A stretch of DNA of 23,129 bases from Ophiothrix spiculata (Eukaryota > Echinodermata > Ophiuroidea > Amphilepidida > Ophiotrichidae): the NCBI GenBank assembly GCA_000969725.1, contig JXSR01S016086.1; one strand, given 5' to 3'. A model generated the notes under the pieces. That model was not told the DNA's origin, made no database searches, and saw only the letters and a list, made by a program, of their open reading frames with translations. How positions within the stretch are numbered: the stretch's first letter is position 1; each line of letters begins with the position of its first letter. The translations under genes and the position numbers were made by a program. This document shows, piece by piece, positions 1 through 9,958 of this stretch.

Positions 1-734
1 TTCAAGTTCTACAACAAAAGGAACACAATAGTAATATAGATCGAACTAATGAGGTTTGCTAGTGTCATGTCCTGTTGATTTAAATAGTCCTTGGTTAGAG
101 TCATATTCTTTTTTATCTTTTTTAATACATGATAACTCTTTCCAGAACCAAATGGAGATATCACACTGCCAGAATAAATGCGAAATGCTTCCAGTTAGAG
201 TGTCAACATAACCAAATTAATGAAGATTTTCATTAACACCAATACATCTATGCAAGACCTTAACATATTGTAAATTTGGTTGCATCTGCTCTTTTCAGAA
301 TTGTCTGTATAGAAAAACTAGTCATTTTTCACCTCAAAATAGCTGTCATTTCAAAACTACAAATGTGATAAAGCTGTATAGTAAACAGTCTTGGAAAGCT
401 GTTTCTTTCTTCTTTCTAGTAATGGATAGTTTGAATTTTTCTGAGTTGTACTTTTCAGAGGAATTTAACTTTTATTAACCTTGCTCTCTACACATAATAT
501 ACAAAAATGTCAATTTTTGGCCCAATTTTGACCAAAAAAGGCTCCGTTTGACTTCCCAGAGGATGGAATAGATCCCTAGTATGCAAATTTATATTACCTA
601 CACCTCACTTAACTCTTACATAAAATTTGTTTTCATATTGATCATTTAGTTTCGGGCAAATTTTACAATTATATCAGTGAAATTGGGTGTTTTTATCTGC
701 CAATTAAATATACAAATTAGGCATGTTTGTGCAT
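1..734. other. Gene-less AT-rich stretch
   Basis: No frame on either strand holds a recognisable protein, and I see no terminal repeats, tRNA boxes or tandem repeats. The sequence is low-GC and looks intergenic or intronic. It ends where the LINE-derived coding similarity begins. Confidence 0.6.
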
Positions 735-737
735 TTT

Positions 738-2728
738 TGCTCTGTTTATCTTTCATTCAAATTGTGGTACTCTGACAGTCTTCGTTGTAGTAAGAGAAAT
801 AAGCGCCGTCTTGAGAGAAAGTATCGAAAATCTAAACTTGAAATTGACCGGCAGAACTTCATTGACGCTTGTAAATCACATAGGCATGCTTTGAATGATG
901 CAAAACGTAGCTTTCATAATGACAGAATATGTGAAAGTGACAGTAAACAACTCTTCAGAATTGTTGATTCTCTCACCAACCCTGATCGGGATCGTGTTCT
1001 TCCAACTGCTTAATCTCCAACACAACTCGCTAATGACTACGCTGATTTTTTTGATGATAAGATTCGCAAAATCCGAAGCTTGACATGAGTGACCACTCTG
1101 AGATATCTGTTCCCACTTCTGAGAACTATGCTAGTGTTTTCGACAGGTTTCAATCCATGTCAGAAGAAGAGGTTCGTAAGCAAATCATGCAATCTCCCGT
1201 CAAAAGCTGCTCGATGGATCCAATACCTACTCCCCTCGTACAGAAATGTGTTGACTCTCTTGTCCCCATTATTACTAAGATCATCAATTTTTCTCTCACT
1301 TCGGGAGAGGTACCGCAGTGCTTCAAGGTTGCTAAAGTTACGCCTCTTATCAAGAAAAAATCTCTTGACAAAGAAACACATAAAAACTATCGCCCTGTCT
1401 CACTTCTATGTTTTCTTTCCAAACTTTTAGAAAGATGTGTTATGGCTCAAATGCAAGATTATTTGACTATGCATAATCTTTATACTTGCACTCAATCGTG
1501 CTGGTCACTCCACAGAGACAGAATTACTTAAAGTTCAGAATGATGTCCATCAAGCTATTGATCAACACCAAGAGGCAGTGCTCGTCCTCTTGGATTTGAG
1601 CGCTGCTTTCGATACTATCGACCATAGTATTCTGCTCCACAGACTTAAATATCGCTATGGAATAACTGGCACCACTCTTAATTGGTTCTCGTCGTACCTT
1701 CATGATCGTTCACAGTCTGTTGTGATTAATGACATTGAATCAGAGCCTCATAAGAATGTCTGGGGCGTTCCTCAAGGATCTGTGTGTGGTGCACCTTTAT
1801 TTACATTGAATACTGCTCCGATAAGCAATATTATCTCACACCATAAGTTGCAATACGTAGAATATGCTGATGACACCCAAGTGTATGCTATCTTCAACCC
1901 CTCTCAACCCCTCGGAAAGAGACTCTGTGATCAGGCTCTTGGAAGGTTGTATTTGTGACATTAAAGCTTGGGCTTTGATCAACAAACTACAACTCAATGA
2001 CAATAAGACTGAGATATTACATTTCCATTCTCGCTTTGTCGACTGTGAACCACTTCCACCTGTGAATATTGGTGATATGTATATCAATTTCAGCCCTGAA
2101 GCCCGCAATCTTAGTGTCACTTTCGACAGCCATCTCTTGCTAAAGACTCACATAAGCAATGTTTGTCGTAGTGGCTGGGCTTTTATCTAAAGCTTGGCAG
2201 AATTAAGAAATACCTCAACAATGCTACAACTGAGCGTGTAGTACACGCTTTCATAACTTCACGCCTCAACTGCTGTAATTCCCTCCTAGTGGGCCTTCCT
2301 GACAAAGATCTGCAAAAACTCCAAAGACTCCAGAACGCTTCGGCCCGTCTTGTCACACTGACTAAACACAGAGATCACATCACACCGGTGTTACAGGATC
2401 TCCATTGGCTGCCCATATCAAAGCGCATAGAATACAAGATCCTCCTTCTAGTATTTAAGACTTTCCATGATCACTCTCATACATACCTTGCAAATTTGCT
2501 CAGCCGCTACATACCAGCTCGGACTCTGAGATCCTCATCTCAAGTCTCTCTTGAATTCCCTTCGCAGCGTCCAAGAACAAATTTCTATGGACAAAGATCA
2601 TTCGCTATCTCTGGACCCAATTCTGGAACAATTCGCCTTCTTTAATCAGGAAAGCTGATCCAGTAATGACCACTAGTCAGTTTAAGCGTATTCTCAAGAC
2701 TCTACTTTTTGTGGACTATTTTGAGTGA
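738..2728 (+). pseudogene. LINE ORF2 reverse transcriptase remnant
   Basis: The enzyme would copy LINE RNA into DNA at a nicked target. Similarity runs in order: pre-RT linker (738-1082), RT fingers with KVAKVTPLIKK and NYRPVSLL (about 1325-1410), motif A LDLSAAFDTIDH (about 1590-1626), motif B GVPQGS (1763-1780), motif C YADDT (1863-1877), thumb and C-terminal region with LHWLPISKRIEYK (about 2402-2440), and a terminal VDYFE before TGA at 2726-2728. The catalytic aspartates of motifs A and C are present. Motif B reads GSVCGAPLF where the family usually has GSVLGPLLF. The frame is broken by a TAA at 1011, a TGA at 1086 and shifts near 1085, 1497, 1905, 2185 and 2620, so no functional protein is expected. 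ATG codons inside it are not meaningful starts. Confidence 0.92.
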
Positions 2729-2887
2729 CTGCATGTGAAATTAACTTTGCCATTTTTCTCCTATTGTACATGATTCTGCTTGTAATAATGTGTATTTGTA
2801 AAATTGTATTGTATATTTAAGTATGTACAGCGCTCAGCGGCTTTCATTGTTATGAGCGCTCAAAAATCTCTCATTATTATTATTATT
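2729..2887 (+). other. LINE 3' UTR with stem-loop and (ATT)n tail
   Basis: A short AT-rich UTR follows the LINE stop. Near its end, AGCGCTC (from 2829) and GAGCGCT (to 2860) can pair around a roughly 18-base loop. The element ends in five ATT units (about 2873-2887). A 3' hairpin next to a short repeat tail is the usual recognition module for CR1/L2 reverse transcriptase. The same layout recurs on the minus strand at 8571-8640. Confidence 0.75.
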
Positions 2888-3875
2888 TTGATATTGGGTA
2901 TCATAATGCCGAAGTTTAAAGGCACTATTACACTTTAGTTCAAATATTTGTCCTTCTCACCTAAATGCAACAATTGACCCAAAACTTTACAATAAGTCCA
3001 ATTATAGTGAAGTTTAGTCAATTGAGGGGAGGACATTGGAATCTTGTAATTCTCACACCAATATAAGTTCATATCCTAGAAAGAAAACAGCCCATTTTTC
3101 TTCACATTTTGGAGTTTTGAAAAGATTAACATTTAAGGTTGAGGATACTTTGAGATGTTGTCTGAGCAAATCTGAACATGAACATTCTTTGGTACAGTCA
3201 TATCTAAGTATAGCCTACCCTTAATAATTACATCATGATAGTTAATTACATTAATTAATCCAATGCCAGGAATTTGCCATAAAGTCACAGATCACCAGGT
3301 GTTGTCTATCAATGTCAATGTCAATGCAGTGAGCACAGCATGTGATCTTACACCCACGGGATACTGTTGCTCAATATGCGTTTTATGATGATACGGCAAT
3401 AATGTTAAAATAAATAAAAAGCAATGTTCTATATGGGCCATGATACTTATCACAAACATCACAAAACTTTACAATTAAGTGATTTTCTTACACTGAAAGA
3501 TGGAATCAGTTTCTTCAGTGGTTTCACAATCTTAAGAACAAAAAAAAGATCCTATCTGAACCAAAATATTCTTGATACCAAATGTTTATTTTGAAATACA
3601 GCCTATAGTAGATAAATTTTGACACCCCTGAGCAAAATCATACTGAAAGCACATTTTTGCAGTACTTGCCAACTTGTTTGAGCAACTGGGTTAAATTTAG
3701 AAAGCAGAATTCAATATGTTGCCTAATATTAGAATGTCAAGGTATACTTATCCTGTTAGAATGGTACACAAAACTATAAACATACTCAAGTTTAAGTAAA
3801 GACATGTAACGTTCCATGACATTTGTGATAAATATTAAAAAAGAAAGGCCATACAAAATGAGTTGCAAGTTTGAC
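2888..3875. other. Gene-less stretch, minor repeats only
   Basis: No supported gene. A TTTAAAGGCACTATT word at about 2917 resembles TTAA MITE ends, but I find no matching opposite end. A (TCAATG)3 run lies at 3309-3326. The 62-codon frame beginning at 3036 is AT-rich and has no recognisable content. Confidence 0.55.
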
Positions 3876-3879
3876 TTAA

Positions 3880-4238
3880 AGGTGCAATTCATGATTTTGA
3901 TGTGACAAAAACCTCACATGTTTTCTAGCAAAATAATAAGAAGAGTACACTATAAATATATACTGAAAATTTCACTTGATTCCGACCATTCATCTCCAAG
4001 TTACAAGCTTTTCAGCATTTTGAAAATCCCCATAGGCTACTGTGTTGTAATTATTGTCGGGGCCCCGACAATAATTAGAAAATGACACATTTTCTCACTT
4101 TTCTCAAAAGTGAAAGCACATATGAAATAATGGTTTGGGGATTGTAACATATACCTGTTGGCGATTCTTATAAGCTAAAAAAAATCAATTTTGATAGAGG
4201 TGACCTTGAGGGTGAAAAGTGGATCATGAATTGCCCCT
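3880..4238. mobile_element. TTAA-flanked MITE, family A copy 1
   Basis: The ends are inverted repeats: AGGTGCAATTCATGAT on the left, and AGGGGCAATTCATGAT when the right end is read on the other strand, a single difference over 16 bases. Both sides are flanked by TTAA (3876-3879 and 4239-4242), the target duplication of piggyBac and Kolobok superfamilies. There is no coding capacity in 359 bp, so it would have been moved by a transposase encoded elsewhere. A perfect palindrome lies at 4048-4077. Related ends occur at 9285-9794 and 17837-18138. Confidence 0.85.
4048..4077. repeat. Perfect 30-bp palindrome inside MITE A1
   Basis: The two 15-base halves, TAATTATTGTCGGGG and its exact complement, meet between 4062 and 4063. 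The eight central bases are all G or C in an otherwise AT-rich element. The next base pair outward no longer matches. On single-stranded DNA or RNA this would form a tight stem with almost no loop. Confidence 0.95.
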
Positions 4239-4566
4239 TTAACACATAGTCTGACAAGCAACCCAATTTTGTGTAGGCACATATTCACTAACATAATAAA
4301 TATACTTACTGCCTCGAAAATCAAATGACGCTAATTACACAATTTATTATGATGATTTGACATCACGACTGTTGTCCTTCCTTTTCTATGCTCTATGATT
4401 GTTTCTGGCGAGGTCAGTAGAGTAGATATGATTCTGTACAAGTTCCTGCGTCTTGAAATGTCTTTAAAATTCAAAGATTTAACTTAATAACAAAACATCA
4501 AAATTGCTGAATAAATAGCTTGGGTAACATGTGTCTGGTAGGAACACTTAAATAAGGATTATATGT

Positions 4567-4775
4567 GATGGCTCACCATGAAAGGGAAACTTTGCAGATG
4601 GTATCAATTTTGATTTTATAATTTCATCTGTTACAACATTTTCTAAGCCTTACAATGACACCTTACTTGTTGAAATTGATCAAGGCAATCAAATTTTACA
4701 AAAGAAAATCTGCTGGAAATTCTTATTATTTTCTTTATTTTTTGCTGCCTATTTTCATCAATTTCTTGAAAAATA
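4567..4775 (+). repeat. Dispersed repeat D, copy 1
   Basis: The reverse complement of this stretch aligns along its length with 20837-21044, with many shared blocks such as CTTAGAAAATG, TGTAACAGATGAAAT, ATCTGCAAAGT and AATTTCCAGC. I see no terminal inverted repeats, poly-A tail or tRNA boxes, so the class is unknown. The 76-codon frame starting at 4655 falls partly inside it and is not conserved as coding sequence. Confidence 0.75.
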
Positions 4776-5348
4776 TTCCCCCTTTTCGAGGTGAGTCATC
4801 ACATATGCTAAGAACTCAAAACCAGAACCCAGTACTCAAGCTTCCCATGCATTTTACTGCATTTTCACTCATGAAAATTATATAAAATTTGCTACCGAAT
4901 AACAATAAAAGTAATAATAACAATAAGAAGTTTTTCCACCAAACTGTTGAACCTCATAGGTTGAAGATAATAAATTATTATAATAAATTATTTACAGATA
5001 TGACAGAAAAATCTTTTTTATCCTAAATACAACCTTGAAACATCCAGGTAACAAAACTCTAGTAACTACAAGCTTATGATAAAAGCTTGCAGCTTGAGTG
5101 TCTAAATGATAACATGTTGACCTACATATGTACTATGCAGCAAAGAAAAAATAACTTGTTTGCTGTAATTCCTCCCATACTTTAACCTCTGTGCAATTAA
5201 TTCTTACTTTTTTACATAGAAAATGTTATGATCATAAAAAAAATTGTATCGTTAGAGTACAATCATTCAATTTGTTTATGTTATTGCTATGCCAACTTAC
5301 ATCAAAAGCAAAATGATAAACAAAAAATGCCCTTTCCCTGCAAAGTCC
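4776..5348. other. Gene-less AT-rich stretch
   Basis: I see no gene, RNA or transposon end here. A small CAAGCTT/AAGCTTG inverted pair near 5070-5095 is the only local structure. The sequence is ordinary AT-rich spacer. Confidence 0.55.
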
Positions 5349-5354
5349 CCTTTA

Positions 5355-6022
5355 TACGAAGCTTTATTTATATCATTTCGGGTTGCGGGTCAAAATTTCG
5401 ACTTATTTATAGCAAAATTTCGGGTTATAAACTCATAATGCGAAAATTTATGCCTTTTTGTAAGGCAAAATTTCGGGTCGCAACTCGAAATTTGGCAAGG
5501 ACGAAATATCGCATTAATTACGCTTTTTTCACGATATTGCCCATCTCCATCGCTGACTGACATAATATAAAAGACATCATGACTGATACACGTCAATCAG
5601 GGTGATTTCAATAGTACATTCTGCTTAATTTTATTCTCATAGACATGATTTGCAAGGTTTTGATCACGCATACGCATGATTTGTTTGTTTATCACGATAT
5701 CTTGGGAAGCTTACTTGTATAGGTGCGAGTTTATATCATCATAAAATGTTTTGAAGTTAAACTTAGGGTTGTAATTCAAACTACCTAAGGAAAGGGGTAC
5801 ATATTAGTGCTGAGCGGTACGCAAAACTAAAGGGTGAAATTTCAACTTATTCTATCACGAAGTTTCGTCATACGTTAAGGTGAAATCTCGTGATATGATA
5901 CGTATGGTAAAATTTCGTGTTATGTATGGCGAAAATTTGGGTCGCAAGTCGAAATTTCGGGTCGCCACTCGCAATTTCACCCCGCAAGTTGCAACCCAAA
6001 ATGATACAAATAAAGCTTCGTA
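5355..6022. mobile_element. Foldback element with AAATTTCG-rich arms
   Basis: The left end TACGAAGCTTTATTTATATC is matched in reverse complement at the right end (to 6022) with one difference over the first 20 bases. Similarity continues inward through a TTTCGGGTTGC-like block. The element is flanked by a direct CCTTTA at 5349-5354 and 6023-6028, which I take as a target-site duplication. Both arms carry many copies of AAATTTCG or its complement, often spaced by GGGTCGCAACTCG-like DNA. Frames at 5228-5560 and 5880-6131 run through these repeats and resemble no protein. Long, internally repetitive arms fit foldback-type DNA elements; the superfamily is undetermined. Confidence 0.72.
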
Positions 6023-6028
6023 CCTTTA

Positions 6029-7089
6029 TGACCTGCTCCCTCACAAACGTCTATATTTGCAAATTGAAATCCCAGCTGTAATTCGTATATTTCATAACAC
6101 ACAAAATAAAATATACCCAAAAAAGGTATAGGCATTTAACCCACATGTGTATAGTTTACTTTCAACATATTGACCTTGGCCTCTGAAATACATTTTGTGG
6201 GGTTTAACCCATAGGTAGTTTCCAATTTGCTCTTCGGAGGAAAAAGAAAGTATGCAACAATGGTGATGAGGCTGTTATGTAAATACGTACAAAAGAAATA
6301 GAAAATATGTATACCAATTAATTTTATCAAATAATATATTATGCTTGACAAAACTAGTGAAATTTACTCACATCACATTTTGTCCTAATGAATCTTTTTA
6401 ATGATGTTAAAAAATTTAATTTTATATTTTATAACATATCTTAAAACTATAAAGATTTGGTGAATTTTGGAATTATAATCAGAAAAATATGGGTTTTAAT
6501 TTGTTTTAAAAGTACAACTTCAGGTTGTGCCCTTCAAATGTTTTACAGCAAGTATGTGAAGGTACAATCTCAACAAAAGTAACACATTTAAATGTATACC
6601 CACTTTTTTTTGTTCATTTTACAACTACACACATTTCTTTTTTTAAGGCCTATGCTAAAAGCAAGCAATCAGGAAACTTTTACATAATCAAGAAATTTGA
6701 TGCATAGGGACACTTGTAAATTGGATGTTTTGATTTCTAAATGGAAGATAAATAAATTACAATGTATAAATAAGTTCAATTCCAAGCGGAAAAAATTCCC
6801 AAGGGATAAGTTTTTGACTGAATTTTACCTTGATTATAGAAGCTACAAGAATTTTACTGCTGTTATTAAGCTACCATAATAAAAGCAGTTAATGTATTAA
6901 GCAAATGGGAAACAGCATACAAAGTAATATATTCATCCAAATTTGATCTAAACTTTCAATTACTATTTCTAAGTAAATTAGTATGAATATATGTTGCGTC
7001 ATCGCTAAAGTTATTTCCTGAAAAGCCGGTAGTGATGAATATTGTAGACTTTTTTTCTAATGTTTAGCCATAGCGTCTTGTTAAGCAGA
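6029..7089. other. Gene-less AT-rich stretch
   Basis: Very AT-rich. The short frames here (6136-6351 minus, 6525-6707 and 6697-6879 plus) have low-complexity composition and no known motif. No repeat termini were recognised. Confidence 0.55.
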
Positions 7090-7140
7090 TAAGACGGCTC
7101 AGTTGATATAGTTTCTCGCTTATGATGCTTGAGATTTCTG
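7090..7140 (+). repeat. tRNA-like fragment, probable SINE relic
   Basis: GGCTCAGTTGATATAG (about 7095-7110) closely resembles a tRNA D-arm and RNA polymerase III A box. It is followed by TCTCGCTTATGATGC, which looks like an anticodon arm. The expected T-arm and B box (GGTTCGAATCC type) are not readable downstream, and no acceptor stem closes. I read this as the head of a decayed tRNA-derived SINE or a tRNA pseudogene, not a working tRNA. Confidence 0.35.
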
Positions 7141-7805
7141 TAGGAGATATCTAAAAAAAAATGTCCTTTAAAAAATCAGTTTGCTGACTCATAAAAAGTA
7201 TGGGAGCTGATCTTGGCTGTAATGGTTAATGATATTGTTTATGTATGTTATTAAGAAACATAATTCTCCCGTGATGCAGAAACAGTAAAATTTTGCGGAT
7301 TTTGAAGAACAAGCAGGCAAGTTGTCTTTTTCAGTAAATGAGAAAAAATGTAAAAAATAAATTTAGAATTCCATAGCAAACTAAATATTATGGTTAATTA
7401 ACTTTATTTTGTCAAGATTACATTCATACATGTAATAAATCACAATCTTCTATTAACAAGCTTTGAGATCCATTTGGATGGCTTTTGCGCATTATAAGGA
7501 TGCTTAATTATTATTATCATCATAAAAGTCTTGAAATCCTGTGAAACAATGTTTCACCCAAAAAACCTACTCACGCAGCGCTAATATGATCACCAGACTT
7601 TTATATTGCAACACAGGTTGTAAACATTCTTAGTCTTTATATATTTATCAGCATTTAATTAAAAAAATGGTAAAAATTTGAAAATGTCTCATTTATAAAG
7701 CAGATTTGGATGTTTAGAGCACAGGAGAATTATGTCTTTATATAAAACTCTCCTATTATGTACAAGAGAGACCCCTCCCAACAAATAAAATGGGCCTGAA
7801 AATGC
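7141..7805. other. Gene-less stretch
   Basis: Nothing supported on either strand. The sequence is AT-rich spacer running into the polypurine tract. Confidence 0.5.
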
Positions 7806-7809
7806 AAAA

Positions 7810-7972
7810 CAAAATGGAGACAAGAAAAATATAGAAAAAAGAAAAATGAGACAAAGGGGAAACTGAAAGGAAAGGGAGAAAGAGAAAGGATATGGGAAAA
7901 GGCAGTAGGGCAACAGGAGAAAGAGAGAGAGAGAGAGGGGGAAAAAAGGGTAAAACAGGAAGGGAAAAGGAA
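7810..7972. repeat. Polypurine tract with (GA)n core
   Basis: Almost all bases over about 160 nt are A or G, including a GAGAGAGAGAGAG run near 7922-7937 followed by GGGGG. Purine strand asymmetry of this length can adopt triplex structure in vitro. The minus-strand open frame across it (7689-7979) encodes only Phe/Leu/Pro/Ser runs and is a composition artefact. Confidence 0.8.
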
Positions 7973-7979
7973 GCTTCAT

Positions 7980-8319
7980 TTGAGTCTCATTTTCATTAAA
8001 CTCTTACTTCTGCACATCCTCAGACTATTTTGTGGATAGAATAATGTTTGCACCATCCTTCCTCTAACCAACAGTGCTGGTTACATGATTGTAATTGTAA
8101 TTGTAATGGACAAAAGTTTGCTGAGGCCACACAGATTTGTTAGGTCAAAGAGGGACGATGCATCTGCATTTTTTCTGGGGGTTGCTTTTCACTTACCTGT
8201 TATATTTTTAAATTTCCATTTTAGATCCATCAGGGGCATCACATATGAAAAGAAATGAAAAAAATGGATATATGTTAGTATCTAAACTATAATCATAAAA
8301 AGTGTTGTGGCCTTTAATA
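7980..8319. other. Gene-less stretch with a small hexamer repeat
   Basis: No gene seen. About three units of ATTGTA occur at 8089-8106. The rest is unremarkable AT-rich DNA. Confidence 0.5.
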
Positions 8320-8323
8320 TTAA

Positions 8324-8570
8324 GCAATGATAATGAGAATAACATTCATTTTTAATAGCAGCTTTTTAACCAACAAGATACAAAGTAAAATATGTGAATT
8401 AAATTTGGGATACCAAAAACCCCAGGACCGAAAAGTGTCATAACATAACAGAAAAATATGCAACTTTAGGTCAAATAGTATGGATGGTATCATGATCTAC
8501 CAAAAACAAACCAAGTCAAAATCATATTTTCTGATTATAAATCCAACAAATTCTTTATAGTTTGGAGATA
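8324..8570 (-). mobile_element. TTAA MITE family B, decayed copy 3
   Basis: The left side starts after TTAA (8320-8323) with GCAATGATAATGAG, like the family B end. GAATTAAATTTGGGA at about 8396 matches the core of copies 1 and 2. The following CATAACAGAAAAATATGCAAC matches their flank CATAAC(A/T)GAAAAA. The right end is only weakly recognisable near TCTTTATAGTTTGG (about 8552-8565). The second arm of the core palindrome has eroded. This is the oldest-looking of the three family B copies. The strand label means it aligns with the reverse complement of copy 1. Confidence 0.6.
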
Positions 8571-8640
8571 ATAAAATAATAAACAATAATAATTCAATTT
8601 TTAAAGCGCATCAGCAAAGGCATCTATGCGCTTTACAACA
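8571..8640 (-). mobile_element. 3' tail of a CR1/L2-like LINE or its SINE, minus strand
   Basis: On the minus strand this reads TGTAAAGCGCATAG, then ATGCGCTTTAAAAA and an ATT/TTATT-rich end. AAAGCGCAT (8603-8611) and ATGCGCTTT (8626-8634) form a 9-bp stem. The order hairpin, A-run, ATT tail, and several flanking bases, match the end of the LINE at 2825-2887. No coding sequence lies behind it, so it is a severely truncated LINE or a SINE sharing a LINE tail. It abuts the end of MITE B3. Confidence 0.55.
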
Positions 8641-9069
8641 CAATTTAACGCAAATATGAAATTTAACAGCAGTAATTAAGGCAAGATTTTTTTACAGATT
8701 TGAGAAATTATTCATATATAAATTATAAAAAGGTAAAAACAGGTTAACAGCGATTAACATAAAATGACATAAAATGTAAAATTAATTTGTATAACTATTT
8801 TCCATTTCTTATGAATTTACATAAATGCCTCGTCCCCGGAGTTGCATACTTTCATTTGCCTCTGAAGAGTAAAAAAGAAAACGAAAGGTTAAAACCACAA
8901 AATGCATTTCAGAGGTCAAGGTAGTTTAAAGTTTAAAGCAAATAATACATATGTTAACATAGGATCCTACACCTTTAAGTTAAAAAAGAATGAGGTGAAA
9001 TCTCCGGAGTCACATTAGAATAAAACGGGTTTGGATAATCTGTGAGTTGCGAGGCAAGACCAGTGGGAC
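8641..9069. other. Gene-less stretch
   Basis: No gene or transposon terminus recognised. The stretch from 8641 to about 8720 may belong to the body of the minus-strand retroposon, but I cannot show it. Confidence 0.5.
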
Positions 9070-9155
9070 AAAACATCCTAGTTGTGTTTTCGTGGAACTC
9101 ACAACTGCTGTGAATCCCACTGTGACAATGATGGATTGTTTTCTCTTGCTGACTA
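9070..9155 (+). repeat. Dispersed repeat E, copy A
   Basis: CATCCTAGTTGTG, then GGAACTCA, CTGCTGTGAATCCCAC and a following GATGGATTGTTTTCTCTTG segment line up with 10626-10712 and with the two halves flanking MITE B1. The three copies lie in the same orientation within 1.7 kb. No terminal repeats or polymerase III boxes are visible, so the class is unknown. Confidence 0.7.
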
Positions 9156-9280
9156 CTTATATAGCTCCTTTATATTTTACCAAATAAAGCAATTTACTTA
9201 TTAATATAAGATATAGGTGTAATTGACAACAAAATAGAATACATGCATACAAAAAATTAGACAAAAAGATACTATTATTA
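9156..9280. other. Short spacer
   Basis: AT-rich DNA between repeat E copy A and MITE A2, with nothing supported in it. Confidence 0.5.
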
Positions 9281-9284
9281 TTAA

Positions 9285-9794
9285 AGGGCCATTGGACAAA
9301 ATTTTAATTTTATTTGAGTGTGATTTACAGTTCATATGTTAGAAAATACCAGTCAATTACAAGGTATCGGGAAAATTTCGATCAAAACCTTCAGAAAAGT
9401 CTAAAATTTAAATTGTATTTTGTTTGTTGATCTTGGGTATGAGGCTCTTCTGTAAATGTATTGATGCTATAAATCAAGAGAGATCGACATTTGTTTGTAA
9501 AACATTCCTTTCACATTATATATTGCAGATAAATCAAAAGAAATTTTGAGTTTGCATTAGATCTCCTGACAAGGCCAATTATAAAAATTCAACTATAGAG
9601 GGCAGTATTTATCGTTGTCGACAACAATAATTAAAAGTAAAAGAATATTTAAACATTTTGATATTTAGGGCTAGAATTTGACAATGAAACTTTGTATGCT
9701 GTCATTATTACCGCTAATACTTCAAATGATGCAAAAATCTCAAAATGTTTTGGGGAAAAGTTTAGGGATGATGCTGAACTTCTCCAATGCCCCT
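9285..9794. mobile_element. TTAA-flanked MITE, family A copy 2
   Basis: Ends AGGGCCATTGGA and, from the right on the opposite strand, AGGGGCATTGGA differ at one base. TTAA flanks both sides (9281-9284 and 9795-9798). At 510 bp it is longer than copy 1. It carries an imperfect 22-bp palindrome at 9609-9630 centred on GTTGTCGACAAC, with AATAATTA beside it as in copy 1. The frame at 9678-9896 starts inside it and is not a gene. Confidence 0.82.
9609..9630. repeat. 22-bp palindrome in MITE A2
   Basis: Twelve central bases GTTGTCGACAAC (9614-9625) are perfectly self-complementary. The arms continue four more pairs on each side after one mismatch (9613 against 9626). Core letters GTCG...CGACAA.AATAATTA echo the palindrome at 4048-4077. 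Confidence 0.85.
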
Positions 9795-9958
9795 TTAAAT
9801 AAAGGACAAAAAGACTATACAACAAGAGTATACATGTATTACTCAAAATATACCGGTCAGTGTACATCCTGTCTGCCCAAACCCTATATTTCCTGATGGC
9901 AATCCAACAATAAACCTCTGATGATGTGGTAGAATTTTTGTGATTTCTCTGAACTTAA

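Larger units (their letters stand above)
735..2887 (+). mobile_element. 5'-truncated CR1/L2-clade LINE
   Basis: This is a non-LTR retrotransposon remnant. It opens in the linker between endonuclease and reverse transcriptase (residues LWYSDSLR then a basic RRLERKYRKSK run). It continues through the reverse transcriptase and the C-terminal region and ends in a short 3' UTR with a hairpin and (ATT)n. The whole endonuclease is missing, which is typical of incomplete target-primed reverse transcription. The wording (NYRPVSLL, LDLSAAFDTIDH, GVPQGS, YADDTQ, LHWLPISKRIEYKILLLVFK) and the ATT-repeat tail place it in the CR1/L2 group. No target-site duplication is evident, which is common in this clade. 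It is clearly dead: the coding region is split over several frames. Confidence 0.93.

Noticed and set aside
2917-2940. TTTAAAGGCACTATT as a MITE end
   Set aside because: No matching inverted end with TTAA was found within a plausible distance.
3309-3326. (TCAATG)3 as a CRISPR or satellite seed
   Set aside because: Only three short units with no spacers or extended array.
5228-5560. 110-codon frame
   Set aside because: It begins in AT-rich spacer and runs into the foldback element's AAATTTCG repeats, with no protein-like motif.
7689-7979. 96-codon minus-strand frame rich in Phe, Leu, Pro and Ser
   Set aside because: It is the complement of the polypurine tract; the open frame follows from base composition.
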